Below, piece by piece: positions 45,129-58,260 of a stretch of 64,000 bases of DNA (position 1 is the stretch's first letter; each line of letters starts with the position of its first letter). Position numbers and translations under genes: made by a program. Source of the stretch: Adiantum capillus-veneris (Eukaryota > Streptophyta > Polypodiopsida > Polypodiales > Pteridaceae); NCBI GenBank assembly GCA_014529385.2, contig CM043950.1:156337545-156401544 (forward strand), given 5' to 3'. The notes under the pieces are model-generated. The model did no database searches. It was not told the origin of the DNA and saw nothing but the letters and a program-made list of their open reading frames with translations.

Positions 45129-46117
45129 TGCAAAGCAGCAGCTTCAAGTCCAGGGATGTGATGATTTCAAATATGTGCATGTGTATCTGAGCAGGAGGCG
45201 ATGTGTAGTAGTGAATAATATGTAAGGGGTGTTGGCAGAGTAGCACATTCCCTTTGCAAAACAGCTCATGAGATAGAATGAGATGAGGCTTTCATTGGAC
45301 TTCAAGCCAAGAGGGGATCCCATCAAGGCCGCCTCCAGGGACGGGCTATTGTGGGCCCTCAAATGCATTTGCATAGACACTGCACATATCACCCTCATGC
45401 ACCACGACATAGTCTTCAAACTGTGACAATAAAACCTTAGTGACATTGAGAATAGGTATTGGGTCTCTTACATTCATGCATATGGAGATGGAAATGGTGG
45501 ATCTACAAGTGCAGGTGAGGATGAGTGCACCATTGAAATCAAGGTACCTTCTCTAACATCTCACTAGTGGGTTGTGCTAAGAGGTGCTGAATGTGACTCA
45601 CGATGTACACTTATCATTAGGAGACCATTCATTCTATAACTATAAGGTGACTTTCACCACCAACAAAATTCCCTTTTGATGTGTAAGCTAATAAAAGACC
45701 GGGAAGGAAGCGTCTAGAGAAGAGCACCTCCACATAGAAAAATTGAGAAGATCTCTACCAATGATTTCTCTTCATTTTCTCCTAAGTATGAAGGTAGTGT
45801 CCACAGGGTTCTAGCTTTTGATGAGCTTGACTAATTTGATCCCCAATTCCCATACAAAGACCGTTCATCTAACTCCATGGGTGGTCTATCTAGCCATACT
45901 TCTTCAATAGGAGCCGATTTCAGAGTCAAACCCCCCTCTTTCACTTCCATGACTCATTCACAGAGGTGGTTTGGACAATATCCCTCAACTATGGGTACTC
46001 CATCAAACTTCTCCTCACTATCTAGAATTATTAGTGCAATTGAAGGTGCATAAGTGTCTACTAGAGTTTGCTTCAACTCTTCATTATCTTGCATTTTTTT
46101 ATTTGTCAACCCAAGTC
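45129..46117. other. Non-coding tract
   Basis: No supported gene. A minus-strand open frame at 45,144-45,446 has no recognisable domain and is probably chance. Confidence 0.4.
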
Positions 46118-46480
46118 TTAATTTCTAATGATTTCCCTATGATTTCCAATCGAGGTTTTTGTTTCTCCAGCATGGATTGTGTGATTTTCACACTTATTTT
46201 TGTATGCTTCTAATTTAGCAGCTTCCATATCAAGTGTTGGATAGTTTTTACAATTGGTTTCCAGTGTTTGACTTGCTTTCAATCTAGATTCAAAGGCTTC
46301 CAAGGCTGTATTGATCGGTTCATGGATTTTATCAACCAACACAAATCTTGCTAATTTTGGTTTTGATTCTTTGAAATTTGATGAAAATGTCTCCATCTTT
46401 TCTCTACCTTGTTTTGCACTTTTTCTTTGATCTCCTTTTGTTGTTTCTCTCTCTTGAGTTCGATTGTTTGCGTCATTATT
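46118..46480 (-). pseudogene. Unidentified coding-like remnant
   Basis: On the minus strand an apparently coding, helix-prone sequence reads MTQTIELKREKQQKEIKEKV and then, after a frame step, METFSSNFKESKPKLAR, DKIHEPINTALEAFESRLKA and TLDMEAAKLEAYKNKCENH. The amino-acid balance (Glu, Lys, Ala, Leu) looks protein-like rather than random AT-rich translation. I recognise no family. It could be part of a gag or of a coiled-coil host protein. Confidence 0.3.
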
Positions 46481-46979
46481 TTATAGAATCTTTAGACGAT
46501 TTGTTGGGTATGTCCGATCCACTTGTAATTTTTTGTTTATTCCTCTTATCCTATGCCCTACTCACTACCCAACACAACTTGAACTATGTTTATGGTGGTT
46601 TTCCTTGTGTTTGCTAGATTCCTAGGAGAATCTTTTAGAAAATGTCTGCCCTTGCAACCACACGCTCCACAATATTCCCCTATAGGGGGATTTTATATTT
46701 GTGAGCTTTTGAAATTTAAAATTTATTTTCAACATTTTTATCTCTCGCATTACACTAGAGACATCTTAAAATATTATTGTAGAATGAGAAAAGTCTACAT
46801 TGGATAGTGCATTCCTTTAGTTACCAAACAATCAAATGTGACATGCATGTCTACGCTGGAGGGAATGTAATCTTAAGCACTCTTTTACCAAACTAAAATG
46901 TAATTTAAAAAAATCACCATTTCTAATTAGTTTTCAGTAAATATTGTGAGGAATACCAAACAACACACATAGTGTCAAA
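46481..46979. other. Non-coding tract
   Basis: No feature recognised beyond AT-rich sequence. Confidence 0.4.
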
Positions 46980-47398
46980 GTAGCCTACCTAGTCAACTTA
47001 AGTGGGCCCGAAACCAAACTAACTTTTGAGTGGTAGTGTGACATGCATATAATACTACATAGTAAACCTCCAATCACATAATCTAGTCACACGCTCATCA
47101 TCACACAATTATCAAAATTCCATTTCCACATCATGTAGACACCATGTACACAAAACAGACGAATCAAAACATCAAAATGCAATGTATAGATAGAGTAACC
47201 TACCAAATCAGCTCAAGAAGTCTGAAAACCAAACTACATCCAAGTGGTATTGTGGCATGCATCTTATATTATCGTGATAAATCTCGAATCACATTATCTT
47301 GTCACACAATCACCAAATTCCATGTCCATGTCATATGACCACCATGTACATAAAACACATATATCAAAACATCAAAATGCAATGTCTAGAGAGAGCCT
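46980..47398. repeat. 215-bp tandem duplication
   Basis: Units share GTA(G/A)CCTACC, GAAAACCAAACTA-type, AGTGGTA(G/T)TGTG(A/G)CATGCAT, CACCATGTACA(C/T)AAAACA and AACATCAAAATGCAATGT. The second starts at 47,195. Confidence 0.92.
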
Positions 47399-47647
47399 TG
47401 TTAAGAAAGTTGGCCCCCCGACATCAACATATCACTAATCCTCATGCCATGTTGGACAAACATCTTTCATAGAGCACATCATTTTGATCTAAACACATGT
47501 CATTCCCCATATCCTCTGCACAAGCTTGGACCAGACCACCACACCCTACAAAAAAATCCAAAATATAATTGTAAGGCTCAGTAAATGTACCCACCAACAA
47601 TAGTGTAACATGTGTGTGTAGATTTTGATGAAGTGCCTTGATTGGCA

Positions 47648-47833
47648 TAGTATTTCCTATTTACATTGTATCAGGTCTTGGGCTCATTGGGAGTTCCAAA
47701 TTGTATATGCTAGCTAGAGGCCTCAAATTTAATCCCATAGTAGAAAGGATTGTGGTGCAAGCCTTCATAAGAAAGCCTTTATGCAAAGAGGCTTCATTCT
47801 TGAGTAGTAATTCTTGAGGATCCATTCCTAGAG

Positions 47834-47881
<48 letters not shown>

Positions 47882-48588
47882 CACTTCATGGATGGCCTAG
47901 CCTTGATCTTAATGCCCATGCTTAGAAGGCTAGTGCTAATCCATTGTAATGAATGAAGCGTTTCTTAATCTAATCTCTTCTTTCTTCATTAATCTTAATT
48001 CTTCTATATTCCATTATGTCATGAAGTAGTTTCACCTTCTCATTATTCTAGGTTTGAGTGTGTGTGAGGGCTTCTTGCTTATTTCCCACTCCTATCCTTC
48101 TATGAGCACTCGATTTGAGATATTTACATCTCTATTGGGTTGATTAAGTTGGTTCTTAATCTTGTGATTAGTGTATTTGACCTATTGTTTGCTTGTGTGT
48201 GGATGGGTTTAATGAAACTCTAGCACCATTCACCTTGTGTGTGTAGCTTTTGATGAAGTGCCTTGATTAGCATGTGGTGATTAGAGAGGCCAACGCCAAT
48301 GCAATTAGTGTGTGCTTGTCTTCAGTGTGCTTTGGGATTCTAATCTATGGCAAGCTGGACATTGGTGGGCTTAATATGTGTAGGTGATGCTTGATTGATG
48401 ATTAATGTGTGATTAGAAATAGTGATTCATGGCTAATATCTATTGCATTGGAAGAGCACTCTTGAATCCTCTCATTTGATACATCCAATGATGCTCATGC
48501 TTCCATGCCCTAGCCAGGTTGCCGATCCTAGGATTGATAATTTTGTTGGTCTTGGATTAGTTAGGCTATGCTACGATTGCCCCCAACA
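47648..48588 (+). repeat. Left LTR of G (start truncated)
   Basis: It contains the shared GGCCTCAAATTTAATCCC block, a CATAAGAAAG box, a CT microsatellite at about 47,836-47,878 and the terminus GCCCCCAACA directly before the primer-binding site. Compared with the right LTR it lacks the first 65 or so bases. The 35 bases just upstream (47,613-47,647) are instead a copy of an internal LTR segment at 48,238-48,272 (GTGTGTAG(A/C)TTTTGATGAAG). Confidence 0.7.
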
Positions 48589-48590
48589 TT

Positions 48591-48608
48591 TGGTGCCGCT
48601 ATCCGAGA
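48591..48608 (+). other. Primer-binding site of G
   Basis: TGGTGCCGCTATCCGAGATC two bases inside the LTR end. Its reverse complement ends ATAGCGGCACCA. That implies a tRNA whose 5' end reads GCCGCTA, which I recall as the start of plastid-type tRNA-Leu(UAG); the T-arm part agrees less well. Confidence 0.65.
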
Positions 48609-48612
48609 TCGA

Positions 48613-50980
48613 TAACCTAAGCTAGTGAGTATAGGATGTTTAGAATAGAGTAGTTTCACTACCCTACTAATTTCATTGGTTTTGAGTGTACATAACTCAA
48701 CTTTGGTTTGATTTGATGATGTTTGTGCAAGAAATTGAAGCTAATTTTTGAGTTATGAATACCCTAAATCCCCAATTCCACTAATTTCATACTAGCTCTT
48801 ACTAATTTTGCTTCATTTCCATGCTAATTCTACTAATTCCATGCTAATTTTTACTATTTTTTTGCTAGCTTTGCTAACCTAACCGCTAACATTTGATGTG
48901 TAATGTATGTTCAATCCCCTTATAAGAGGTGGAATCAACACTTCTAGCAAGTTATTGTGATAATCCATGCCTAATTTGATGATTTGAGTGTTTCCTTTTT
49001 TTGCCTACAATGGTCAGTTTTTGGGCCAAAATTGGAAGAACCAGACATGTGTCTACATGGTGGAATCATCACGTGGAGCAAGGATTAGCTTTGATGAAAT
49101 AAGTGCATTGACCTACTCCATCCAATTTTTGGGTGATTCATTTGATTCGAATGTGTTGCTAATTTATTGCTAAAATTGACCATCAATTTCATTCCAAAGC
49201 AATCAAATTAGGCTCTCAAAGTATGCCAATTGATTTACACACCTAAGATTAAGCTTGATTTGCAACAAGAATTCATGTGTGTGCATAAAAATCATTCTGT
49301 GTGTAATGCACCAAAGAGGGAAAAAGCTGCCATAAAACTCAAGTGTGTGTGCACCTAATCTTGAGTGTGTGCATGCATAGAAATTGAGAAATTGATGATT
49401 TATGAATGTGAAATCATGTAATTGATGTGAATGCTAGGCTAATCCCATCATTGGATATGCCTATGTGCAAAAAATTTGGGCAAAGATTGAGTGTGTGTGT
49501 GTGTCCATTCAAGACCACTTGATATTCGATGATTGATGGTCAATTGGGACACACAAATGCTTTACGATTGTGAAACGTGCATAAGTTTGTGTGCAAGTAT
49601 TAGGGATATGCCTAATTGCATTACCAATTGAGCAAAATTGGGATTTTTGTGCTTAATTTTGGAGTGTGTGCATTGCTTCATTAGGTCTAATTATGATCAA
49701 TTTTGAGAAATTGAGCATGCATGCATTGGTTTATGCTTGATCAAGCTTGAAATTTGAGCACTGGAATATGAAATTGATGGATTATTTGTATAAAATTTTG
49801 GTTTAAATTGGGTGTGCATGCCAATCAATGTCATGTGCAATCCAATTTGTGCATTAATAATTGTTATTTGATCAATTATAATGATGAATTGGCCAAATAT
49901 TTGATGTGTGTATCAATATTGGCTCAAAAGATTGAGATAGATTGCTCAATTAATGCTCAATTGTGAATATTTTTGTGCTGCCGTGCTAATGGTTGATCAA
50001 TATGATGAACATGGAAATGTTTCATTCATATGTGTGTGTAATTGAACTCAAAATTCAAGTATGTGTAGCCATTCCATTCAAATTGTCAAATCCAAATGGA
50101 TTTGAATGATTGAGGCTTTGAGATATGAGCAATTAATTTTGTAATGATTAAAAAATGGATTTGGGCTAATGAGAAAATTTACGCATTCATTAAATGTGTA
50201 CATCTCCAAATTATCGATTGCAAATTGATTCAAATTTTTAATTCAAGTTTTTGCATAAATTGCTTGATCTAATCTTTCATGTGTGTAATCTTGTTCCCTA
50301 CCAAAGGAAGACGTGGTTTTATGATTATTCAATACTGCTCAAAAATTGAGATCAATTCACAATGCATTGGAACCTAATTTATTGTAAACCGCACTTGGCA
50401 TTGTGAAAATTTTGCTCAATTTCATGTGTGTAGACATGCGATATTAATGATTTTTGATCAGCTTTGAGAATGGAAATTGAGAAATGAAGTAACCAAAGAT
50501 TGAAATTGAGCATTGTGTGTATGCATGACTCGAAATAGAAGCTTGGATTTATCAATGATGATATGAAAGAGCGACTTTTAGCGATGAGAATGATAAACTT
50601 GCCATGTCATTGGGAAGTTTTTTACAAGATGTTGATGTACAAGAGAATATGCCCATTCTTAAGACAATCTTGGTATACCTTAGTGCTTGGATGTTCCATA
50701 ATTATTAGGGCAGATGCATGAAATTAATGAAAATGTTAATTGCCACTCTTTTGTGACCCTATGGGAGCATCCCCTTAGGAATATTTTTTCAACAAAAAAA
50801 AACCACAGCCCCATACACTCTCGGCTTTGCTGAGTCACAACAGCCTGCTGGCACCACCGTACTAGCTCATCGTGCCTACTTCTATTGCCTTCAAGACGCT
50901 TTCACCACACATGCACACACACGCCTAATTTGTCTCATACTCGCAGGCTCGCGGGTTTTGCTATTCTTGGCTCACAAACT

Positions 50981-50984
<4 letters not shown>
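48613..50984 (+). other. Interior of G: AT-rich, quasi-repetitive leader
   Basis: No open frame of note. From about 49,200 to 50,530 the plus strand repeats short motifs such as AATTGAG, TGTGTGTGCAT and GATTGA(T/A), with strong TTG/TGA bias and few C. It looks like decayed or never-coding filler. Confidence 0.5.
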
Positions 50985-52331
<1,347 letters not shown>

Positions 52332-53071
52332 AAAAGTAGCAAAAATGCTACTAGACACATGAAAAGAAACTTTCTATGTTATGTTGTGTCTTGTGAGGCC
52401 TAGTGCCTTATTGGAACTTGGCAGGCGAGGGGAATCACCTTGGCTCGCTTGGTCAAGGCCCTAAACCAATGCCTTGGGCTGATAGGGGTTAGTCGTCGCC
52501 TTGGTAGGCTAGTAGATTCTTGGAACACCTTCTTGAGGGTTCAAGAAGCCAAGAGATGTAGCTAATTTTCCTTGGGGTGGTAGCCTTGTGACTTGTTTTA
52601 CTTTTCTCTATGAAATGACAAAAACAAACTTCCATAAGCTTCAAAAAGTTGTGAGAATGTACTAATAGATTAGTAGCTTTTTTATAGCCCATAGACATGA
52701 TAAAAGTAGCAAAATGCTACTAGACGCATGAAAAGAAAATGTATATGTTATGTTGTGTCTTGTGAGGCCTAGTGCCTTATTGGCACTTGGCAGGCGAGGG
52801 GAATCACCTTGACTCGCTTGGTCAAGGCCCTAAACCAATGCCTTGGGCTGATAGGGGTTAGTTGTCACCTTGGTAGGCTAGTAGATTCTTGGAACACCTT
52901 CTTGAGGGTTCAAGAAGCCGCGAGTTGTAGCTAGATTTTCCTTGGGGTGGTAGCCTTGTGACGTGTTTTACTTTTCTCTATGAAATGACAAAAACAAACT
53001 TCCATAAGATTCAAAAAGATGTGCCAATGTACTAATAGATTAGCAGATTTTTTATAGCCCGTAGACATGAT
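52332..53071. repeat. 370-bp tandem duplication in G
   Basis: Two units from AAAAGTAGCAAAA to the TTTTTTATAGCCC(A/G)TAGACATGATA block. The second starts at 52,702. They are about 95% alike by eye and include GGCGAGGGGAATCACCTTG and CCTTCTTGAGGGTTCAAGAAG. Confidence 0.95.
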
Positions 53072-53446
53072 ATATTTGGATGCTTTATTAATATTGGTCA
53101 TATAGTTTTTAGACTAGTAGGTTCATGAACTTGCATTAGCCTAGGGTCATAATTGATTGCTTGTGTTTCATGCATAAAGCTAAAATTTCAAGTGTTTTAA
53201 TCTTCACAATAGTATAGGTGTTTTTTTTCTTTGTGTTGTTTAGTTTTGGACTATAATTGATCCATCTTCTATAGCAAAACTTCACTTTGCATGATTGTTC
53301 ATTGTACTTCATGTTTGATCCATCATTGTTGGCCTTTGATACTTATTACTCATATTATGATTTGCAGCTCAACATTCGTGCATGGACTTATTTCACCCAT
53401 GTCTTGGTGTTTTGCTTCAATGACACACGAGGACGTGCGCCAAATT

Positions 53447-53650
53447 GGAAAGGGAGGAATGTTAGCAGTAGCTAACACATGTTACACCGATTATGCACCA
53501 AGTTGGAGATGTGCACAATATTTCCTATTTACAGTGTATAAGGTCTTGGGTTCATTGGGAGTTCTAAATTGCATACACTAGCTAGAGGCCTCAAATTTAA
53601 TCCCATAGTAGAAAGGATTTTTTTGCAAGCCTTTATAAGAAAGACTTTAT
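53447..53650 (+). repeat. Polypurine tract and start of right LTR of G
   Basis: GGAAAGGGAGGAA precedes TGTTAGCAGTAGCTAACACA at 53,460, a TG terminus whose first 20 bases form an imperfect hairpin. Homology to the left LTR starts 65 bases in and stops at 53,650, where unrelated sequence begins. Confidence 0.75.
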
Positions 53651-54059
53651 GTTTGTTTTGAAAATTAAAAACCCTGGTATAAGCGTCGGTATAAGCATAG
53701 ACATTGTTTTATCGGTATAGGCATCAATACGCAGACCATCGGAATAAGAAATGGAGTACGCATTGATAAAAGCACTAAAATAGGCATAAAAAATTTCTAG
53801 GCCACATATCGAAGCCTACTCCGATGAATATACTGACAAGTACCGGAGCCAAAACCTGCAAAAACTTTTTTGGTCGGAGAGGACTGGGAACTGATGTTGC
53901 ATGTACTACAACATCAGGAAGCTCTCTGCCCAAAGGAAGAGTGCAAAAGCAACCGCACTCCACCTACAATTTGACATTGAAGAGTGAGTGAGTATAGATT
54001 AGCAAAATTATAAGCGTAACAAAACCAAAAAATTAAAATCTTAAACATGAAAAGTTTCC
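53651..54059. other. Non-coding tract
   Basis: It begins with a short periodic region of (C)GGTATA(A/G)GC(G/A) motifs (53,677-53,730). Nothing else recognised. Confidence 0.4.
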
Positions 54060-54585
54060 AAAAGCAAAACCATAACCTCGACTCCACTCCCAAAACATAG
54101 ACACAAGGAAATGAAGATTTTCTAGCCATAATTAAAACATGATTTGAAAACCACAAGTATAACCATAACATGATTTTCAAACCATAAACATGACCTACTT
54201 GCCATACCATAACCATAACATGATTTCCATGCCATAACCATTATGTGATTGCCAAACCATATTTGCAAAATCGTAACCATAACCTGCTTGTCATATCATA
54301 ACCATTACATGATTGGCATACCATCATTGAAAAGCCATAACCATAACCATAACATCCATACCATCATTGCAAAACCATAACCATAACCATAACCTGATTG
54401 CCAAACCAACCATAACATGTTTTCCATAGCATCATTGCAAAACCATAACCATAACCATAACCTACTTGCCATACCATAACCATACCAAGATTTCCATACC
54501 TTAATCGCAAAACCATAACCATAACCTGATTGCCATACCATAATCATAATCATAAACAAAATGCAAAACCATAAACATAAGCGTG
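54060..54585. repeat. CATAAC-type minisatellite
   Basis: An irregular array of CCATAACCATAAC, CCATACCAT, TGATTGCCA and TCATTGCAAAA modules, with six-base CATAAC as the basic unit and a higher-order period of roughly 60-70 bases. On the minus strand it reads as a Gly/Trp/Tyr-rich open frame, which is a by-product of the repeat. Confidence 0.9.
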
Positions 54586-55543
54586 AAACTATACATGCAT
54601 ACAATTAATGAGAACAATTGTATCAAGAAGACCACAACTACAAAAAAAAACATATATAGAGGATGTCACCCTCATGGTAATGCCTCCAAGTTGATAGTCT
54701 CTCCCTCCTCTTATATCGGGGTCAAAATGACCACAAGTCCATGCTTGTATCCATACTTCACCACTAGACGTATCGAAGGGTGGTTCATGGAAACTTCCTG
54801 CAAAATAAACAATTAACCATAAGATAAATCTTCAAATATCATACACATATTTGACAATTCAAAGCATACATATAAAATATCTTAATTGATGTTGAAGTGT
54901 GTCGTGGCCTCCACTCCCAAGATGTGACACTCTAGCAAACTCCAAACGTGCTCTGGCTGCATCTCTCTGTTGTGCTGAAATCTCTGAGGATTGTCTTGTG
55001 TCACTCGTGCAATCTGCGCCCACCCTCTACATCCAATCATGCCCACTTTGGGATATCGGCCTTGTATCTGTTTCTCGCCTCTAACCAATAGTGTGACATT
55101 GTGGCAATTGCCACGCTCAAGATCTAGTCATGCAAGACTGGATCGTACCCTTCGATCGGCATGTACTCTCTATGAATTGCCTCAATGATATGATTATTTC
55201 TTTCATCATCTTGATCATCACAGAGTGTCCAAATAGAACTATAACAGAGCTACCAAATCCTCTGTTGCATGGACTTTCCGACCCTATCCGCCACAACATA
55301 CCCATCCCTGGTTTTGTACACCTTGCTAGGATCATGCTTGTGATAACGCCAAAGGTGTACATGGTGTGCCAATCGATGAAATATCTACTAAAGAGAGTGG
55401 TGTATGCTCTATTGGTGGTGTGGACGAATCGGTAGAGCCACTACCACAACAACCACTACCTCCAAAATGACGCCTACCTTGTCTTAAAGAAGAACATGCC
55501 GTCGATGTAGGAGTCACACTCAACTGGAGGTGTAGGGCCGGTC
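54586..55543 (-). other. Unidentified, possibly coding remnant
   Basis: The minus strand gives protein-like pieces in different frames, such as GYDPVLHD...ILSVAIATMSHYWLEAR, RGWAQIARVTQDNPQRFQHN and GVITSMILARCTKPGMGMLW. C+G content is higher than in the surroundings. I recognise no family. A decayed transposon or retroelement interior is possible. The tract ends abruptly at the LTR of C. Confidence 0.3.
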
Positions 55544-57115
55544 TATCATAATAATCAATATCCAATTCTCCTAAATGATTTTCTCATGTTAAACTGATTA
55601 TTTAATATGGGGAAGTGCCTGGGGAGAAAAAGCTAGAATATTGGTTAAGCTAGCAGACCGGCCACAGTAGGGATCCAAAGGGGGGGCCATCTGCAAAAGA
55701 TCCATGTGCAACAATGGGCTTAAAATACCATAAGGTTCAACCCATTAAGACTTCCAAAATGCTAAAGTTCCAAAGTTCAAAGGTTGTGTCCAAAGCTCAA
55801 GCATGGGGCGAATTGGATGCTTTGTGTGTGTTCCCAAAGTCTTTATCAATCCCTACATAGGAGGGGGTGAGCCTTGGGAGTAGGGGATGAGAGAGAAACT
55901 TACACACACACACACACATACACAAGATCCCTTTACAAAAAGGGAATGAGGGACACATGTGAGCTCCCTAGCCCAAATGCCCACAAGGTGCACCCAATTC
56001 CTATTGGATGGCCTTGGAGGTGGATCAATGAGAATTAGTCTAGAGAAAATCTAGTTTAATTAATTTAAAAACACTTAATAAAAGAACCAATGAGAATTAA
56101 GCTCTCTAGAAGACTATTGGACAGTCTACCAAGCAGTCCAATGAGCATTCAACAGCCCAATGGCTTGCCTGATTCCTATTGGCCAGGAGGCAAAGGGATC
56201 CAATGAGATTTTAGTTGCATTTATTAATTACATAAATCTCTAACAAAAGGGGAAAGGTGGACACATGTCAGAAGGCTGTCACTTATACTACTTAATTATC
56301 ATTGGCTAACCCTAGGGAGGTCCAATGAGACTGTAGCATGAGCAAATAGCAAGAGGGGTCGACCAAGAGAGAGAGGGGGCTGATTTTTGCAAGGCATTAT
56401 CACACACACACTCACACAATCTCATGTGTTAAGAAAAGAAGACTCTCTCTCCTTCTCAAGCTTTAATGGAAAGCTTACCACCTACTCCAAGCCTATGAGA
56501 AGGGAGGCCTACACCAACAACTCTTGGCTTTGTGATGCAAATCCAACTAGGAGCCAAGATTCAATGCATGCTCATATCCTCTACCATGCTAATTACTGAG
56601 CTAATCTATGCTAATTTGACTGATTATGTGAGGAGATGTACATCTTTCTCGTAAGAATACTCCTTCCTCTCAGTCTACTCTCATACCTCGCTAGCTCTCA
56701 CCATCTTCAAAGGTGTGTGAGGTCTTGGGTCTGATACCGGAGAGAATTGATGTTGTGTTTGATAAGTGATTTTCTTAGTGCATGAAGCTTTCATCTTAAT
56801 TGCACTAGCTAGTCTTGAAGGAACACAAAGAATTGTATTGTACAATGTCTTTCTTGATGGGAGAAACCATAATACAAAGCCTTTTGGAGGGGGGACTAGC
56901 TCCATGTAAATCCGGTCCTCAACTGTTGTCAATAGATGAATTTCTCTCTCTTTTGAAAGTATTGTTCATGCTATCTAACTAGCTGTTATGTTTTTTGTTG
57001 CTCTCTCCACCCAAGCACTCTTGTAATTCTCATTAGGAATCTATTCTAATGAAATGCCCACTATGTTCATATTAATTTCCGCTACACACAAGTTACTAGG
57101 CCATTAAATGTTACA
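55544..57115 (+). repeat. 5' LTR of C
   Basis: 1,572 bp, starting TATCATAATAATC (TG changed to TA) and ending CCATTAAATGTTACA. It matches 62,464-64,000 and, reversed, the A LTRs. Confidence 0.95.
56003..56326 (+). promoter_or_regulatory. CCAAT/ATTGG cluster in the LTR
   Basis: Within 324 bases there are five CCAAT (56,087; 56,138; 56,157; 56,200; 56,322) and four ATTGG (56,003; 56,116; 56,178; 56,301), several in the longer context CCAATGAG(A/C). Chance predicts fewer than one. The A LTRs have a comparable cluster. CCAAT is the core site of NF-Y; a promoter/enhancer role is inference. Confidence 0.5.
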
Positions 57116-57116
57116 T

Positions 57117-57130
57117 TGGTGTCAGAGCAC
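57117..57130 (+). other. Primer-binding site of C
   Basis: TTGGTGTCAGAGCAC adjoins the LTR end. It resembles the initiator tRNA-Met-type TGGTATCAGAGC with one change (A to G). Confidence 0.88.
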
Positions 57131-57515
57131 AAGGTTTCTCTTTTCTTGCTCAAGAAGGGAGGTCCTCAAGCTAGCTTTAAATAGTTGGTATTATTAATTG
57201 TCTGTGAGTAAGTAGAATAGGGATTTTTCAGCCTTGAAGTGCGCCTGCCTTCGTGCAGCTAACGGGGCATCACCGTCGAGAGCTATGGTCTTAATAGTGG
57301 AGTCCTATGAGGCTTGCCTAAGGCTTAACCACTATTGAGCTATTAGGAGCTTGACAAGAGCCAATACTGTTTTGGTGTTGAACGACCCTCTCTTCTATTC
57401 CTTGCAATTAATGGTATTCAAGCCACAAGTATGTAGCTTGAGTGCTTTTTCTAAAGGAGTAAAGAGGAGTAGCAACTCGGGCTTGAAGTGCCAAAGTACA
57501 CCTAAAAGTTGTTAG

Positions 57516-58260
57516 ACTGGCTTCTGACAATAGTAAAGAGAGGGAAATTAATGTTGATAACTTTGATTTTGCTAATGAGCAAGTTACTAATGATGCCCCG
57601 ATGCTTGTTAACTATCTTGTTTCTAGGTTTCAACAAGACATGGGCAATCCATCTCTCCAAAGTGAAGTGCAACGGCAGCTCCGTGCTCATGGGATTTTCC
57701 AAGCTCCCCACCATGACGAGAGAACACCTAGGAAGCCTCCTTGTGAGACTTCCAAAAGAGGTCTCTCTCCGATTCGGGAAGAAGAAGAGAATCCATACGA
57801 AGGGCTCAAGAATTTACTTCTTGATGATGCATCTCCTTCTCAAAGGAGAACTCAAGAACCTCCACCAAAGGAACGAGAAAGAAGTGAGTCTCCCGCCACC
57901 TCGACGGGGATGGCTCCACGAAGACGGTGGGCTGAACGCTCTCCATCACCTCCAAAACAGAGAAAACCATCGCACCCTTCTCCACACCATAATTCAAAGA
58001 GTGATGATAAAAATCAAGAGAAGGAAAAGGCGAGAAAGAGGACACCCTCTTCTTCATCTTCTTCATCCTCTTCCTCTTATGAAAGTGATGGTGAAGACGA
58101 TGAAGATCAAGACAAGAAAAATGCGAGAAAAGGTCACCCTCTTCTCCACCTTCCTCAAATTCTTCACCTTCTGAAGAAAGTGATGGTGCAACCTTTGAAC
58201 CATCAAAAAGAAGAGGCCATAGGAAATCCTATGCCGCATGGAAGAGGTCGTCCAAGCTGA
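57516..58260 (+). pseudogene. C: gag N-terminal region
   Basis: It corresponds to MADNSKESEINVDNF of A, but the ATG has become CTG with two inserted bases (CTGGCTTCTGACAATAG). The frame then runs APMLVNYLVSRFQQDMGN, SEVQRQLRAHGIF, a Ser/Arg/Pro-rich stretch (WAERSPSPPKQRKPSHPSPH) and a Ser run followed by DGEDDEDQDKKNA. A 1-base deletion at about 58,128 (GCGAGAAAAGG, versus GCGAGCAAGAGG in A) throws it out of frame before the capsid. Confidence 0.83.

Noticed and set aside
39600-47600. Host gene exons in the gene-poor middle
   Set aside because: No splice-bounded protein-like segments could be linked; the open frames are short and AT-biased, apart from the weak remnant at 46.1-46.5 kb.
52332-53071. 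Regularly spaced repeats as a CRISPR-like array
   Set aside because: Only two long adjacent units, no short repeats with unique spacers, and the sequence is eukaryotic. The other tandem duplications fail for the same reason.
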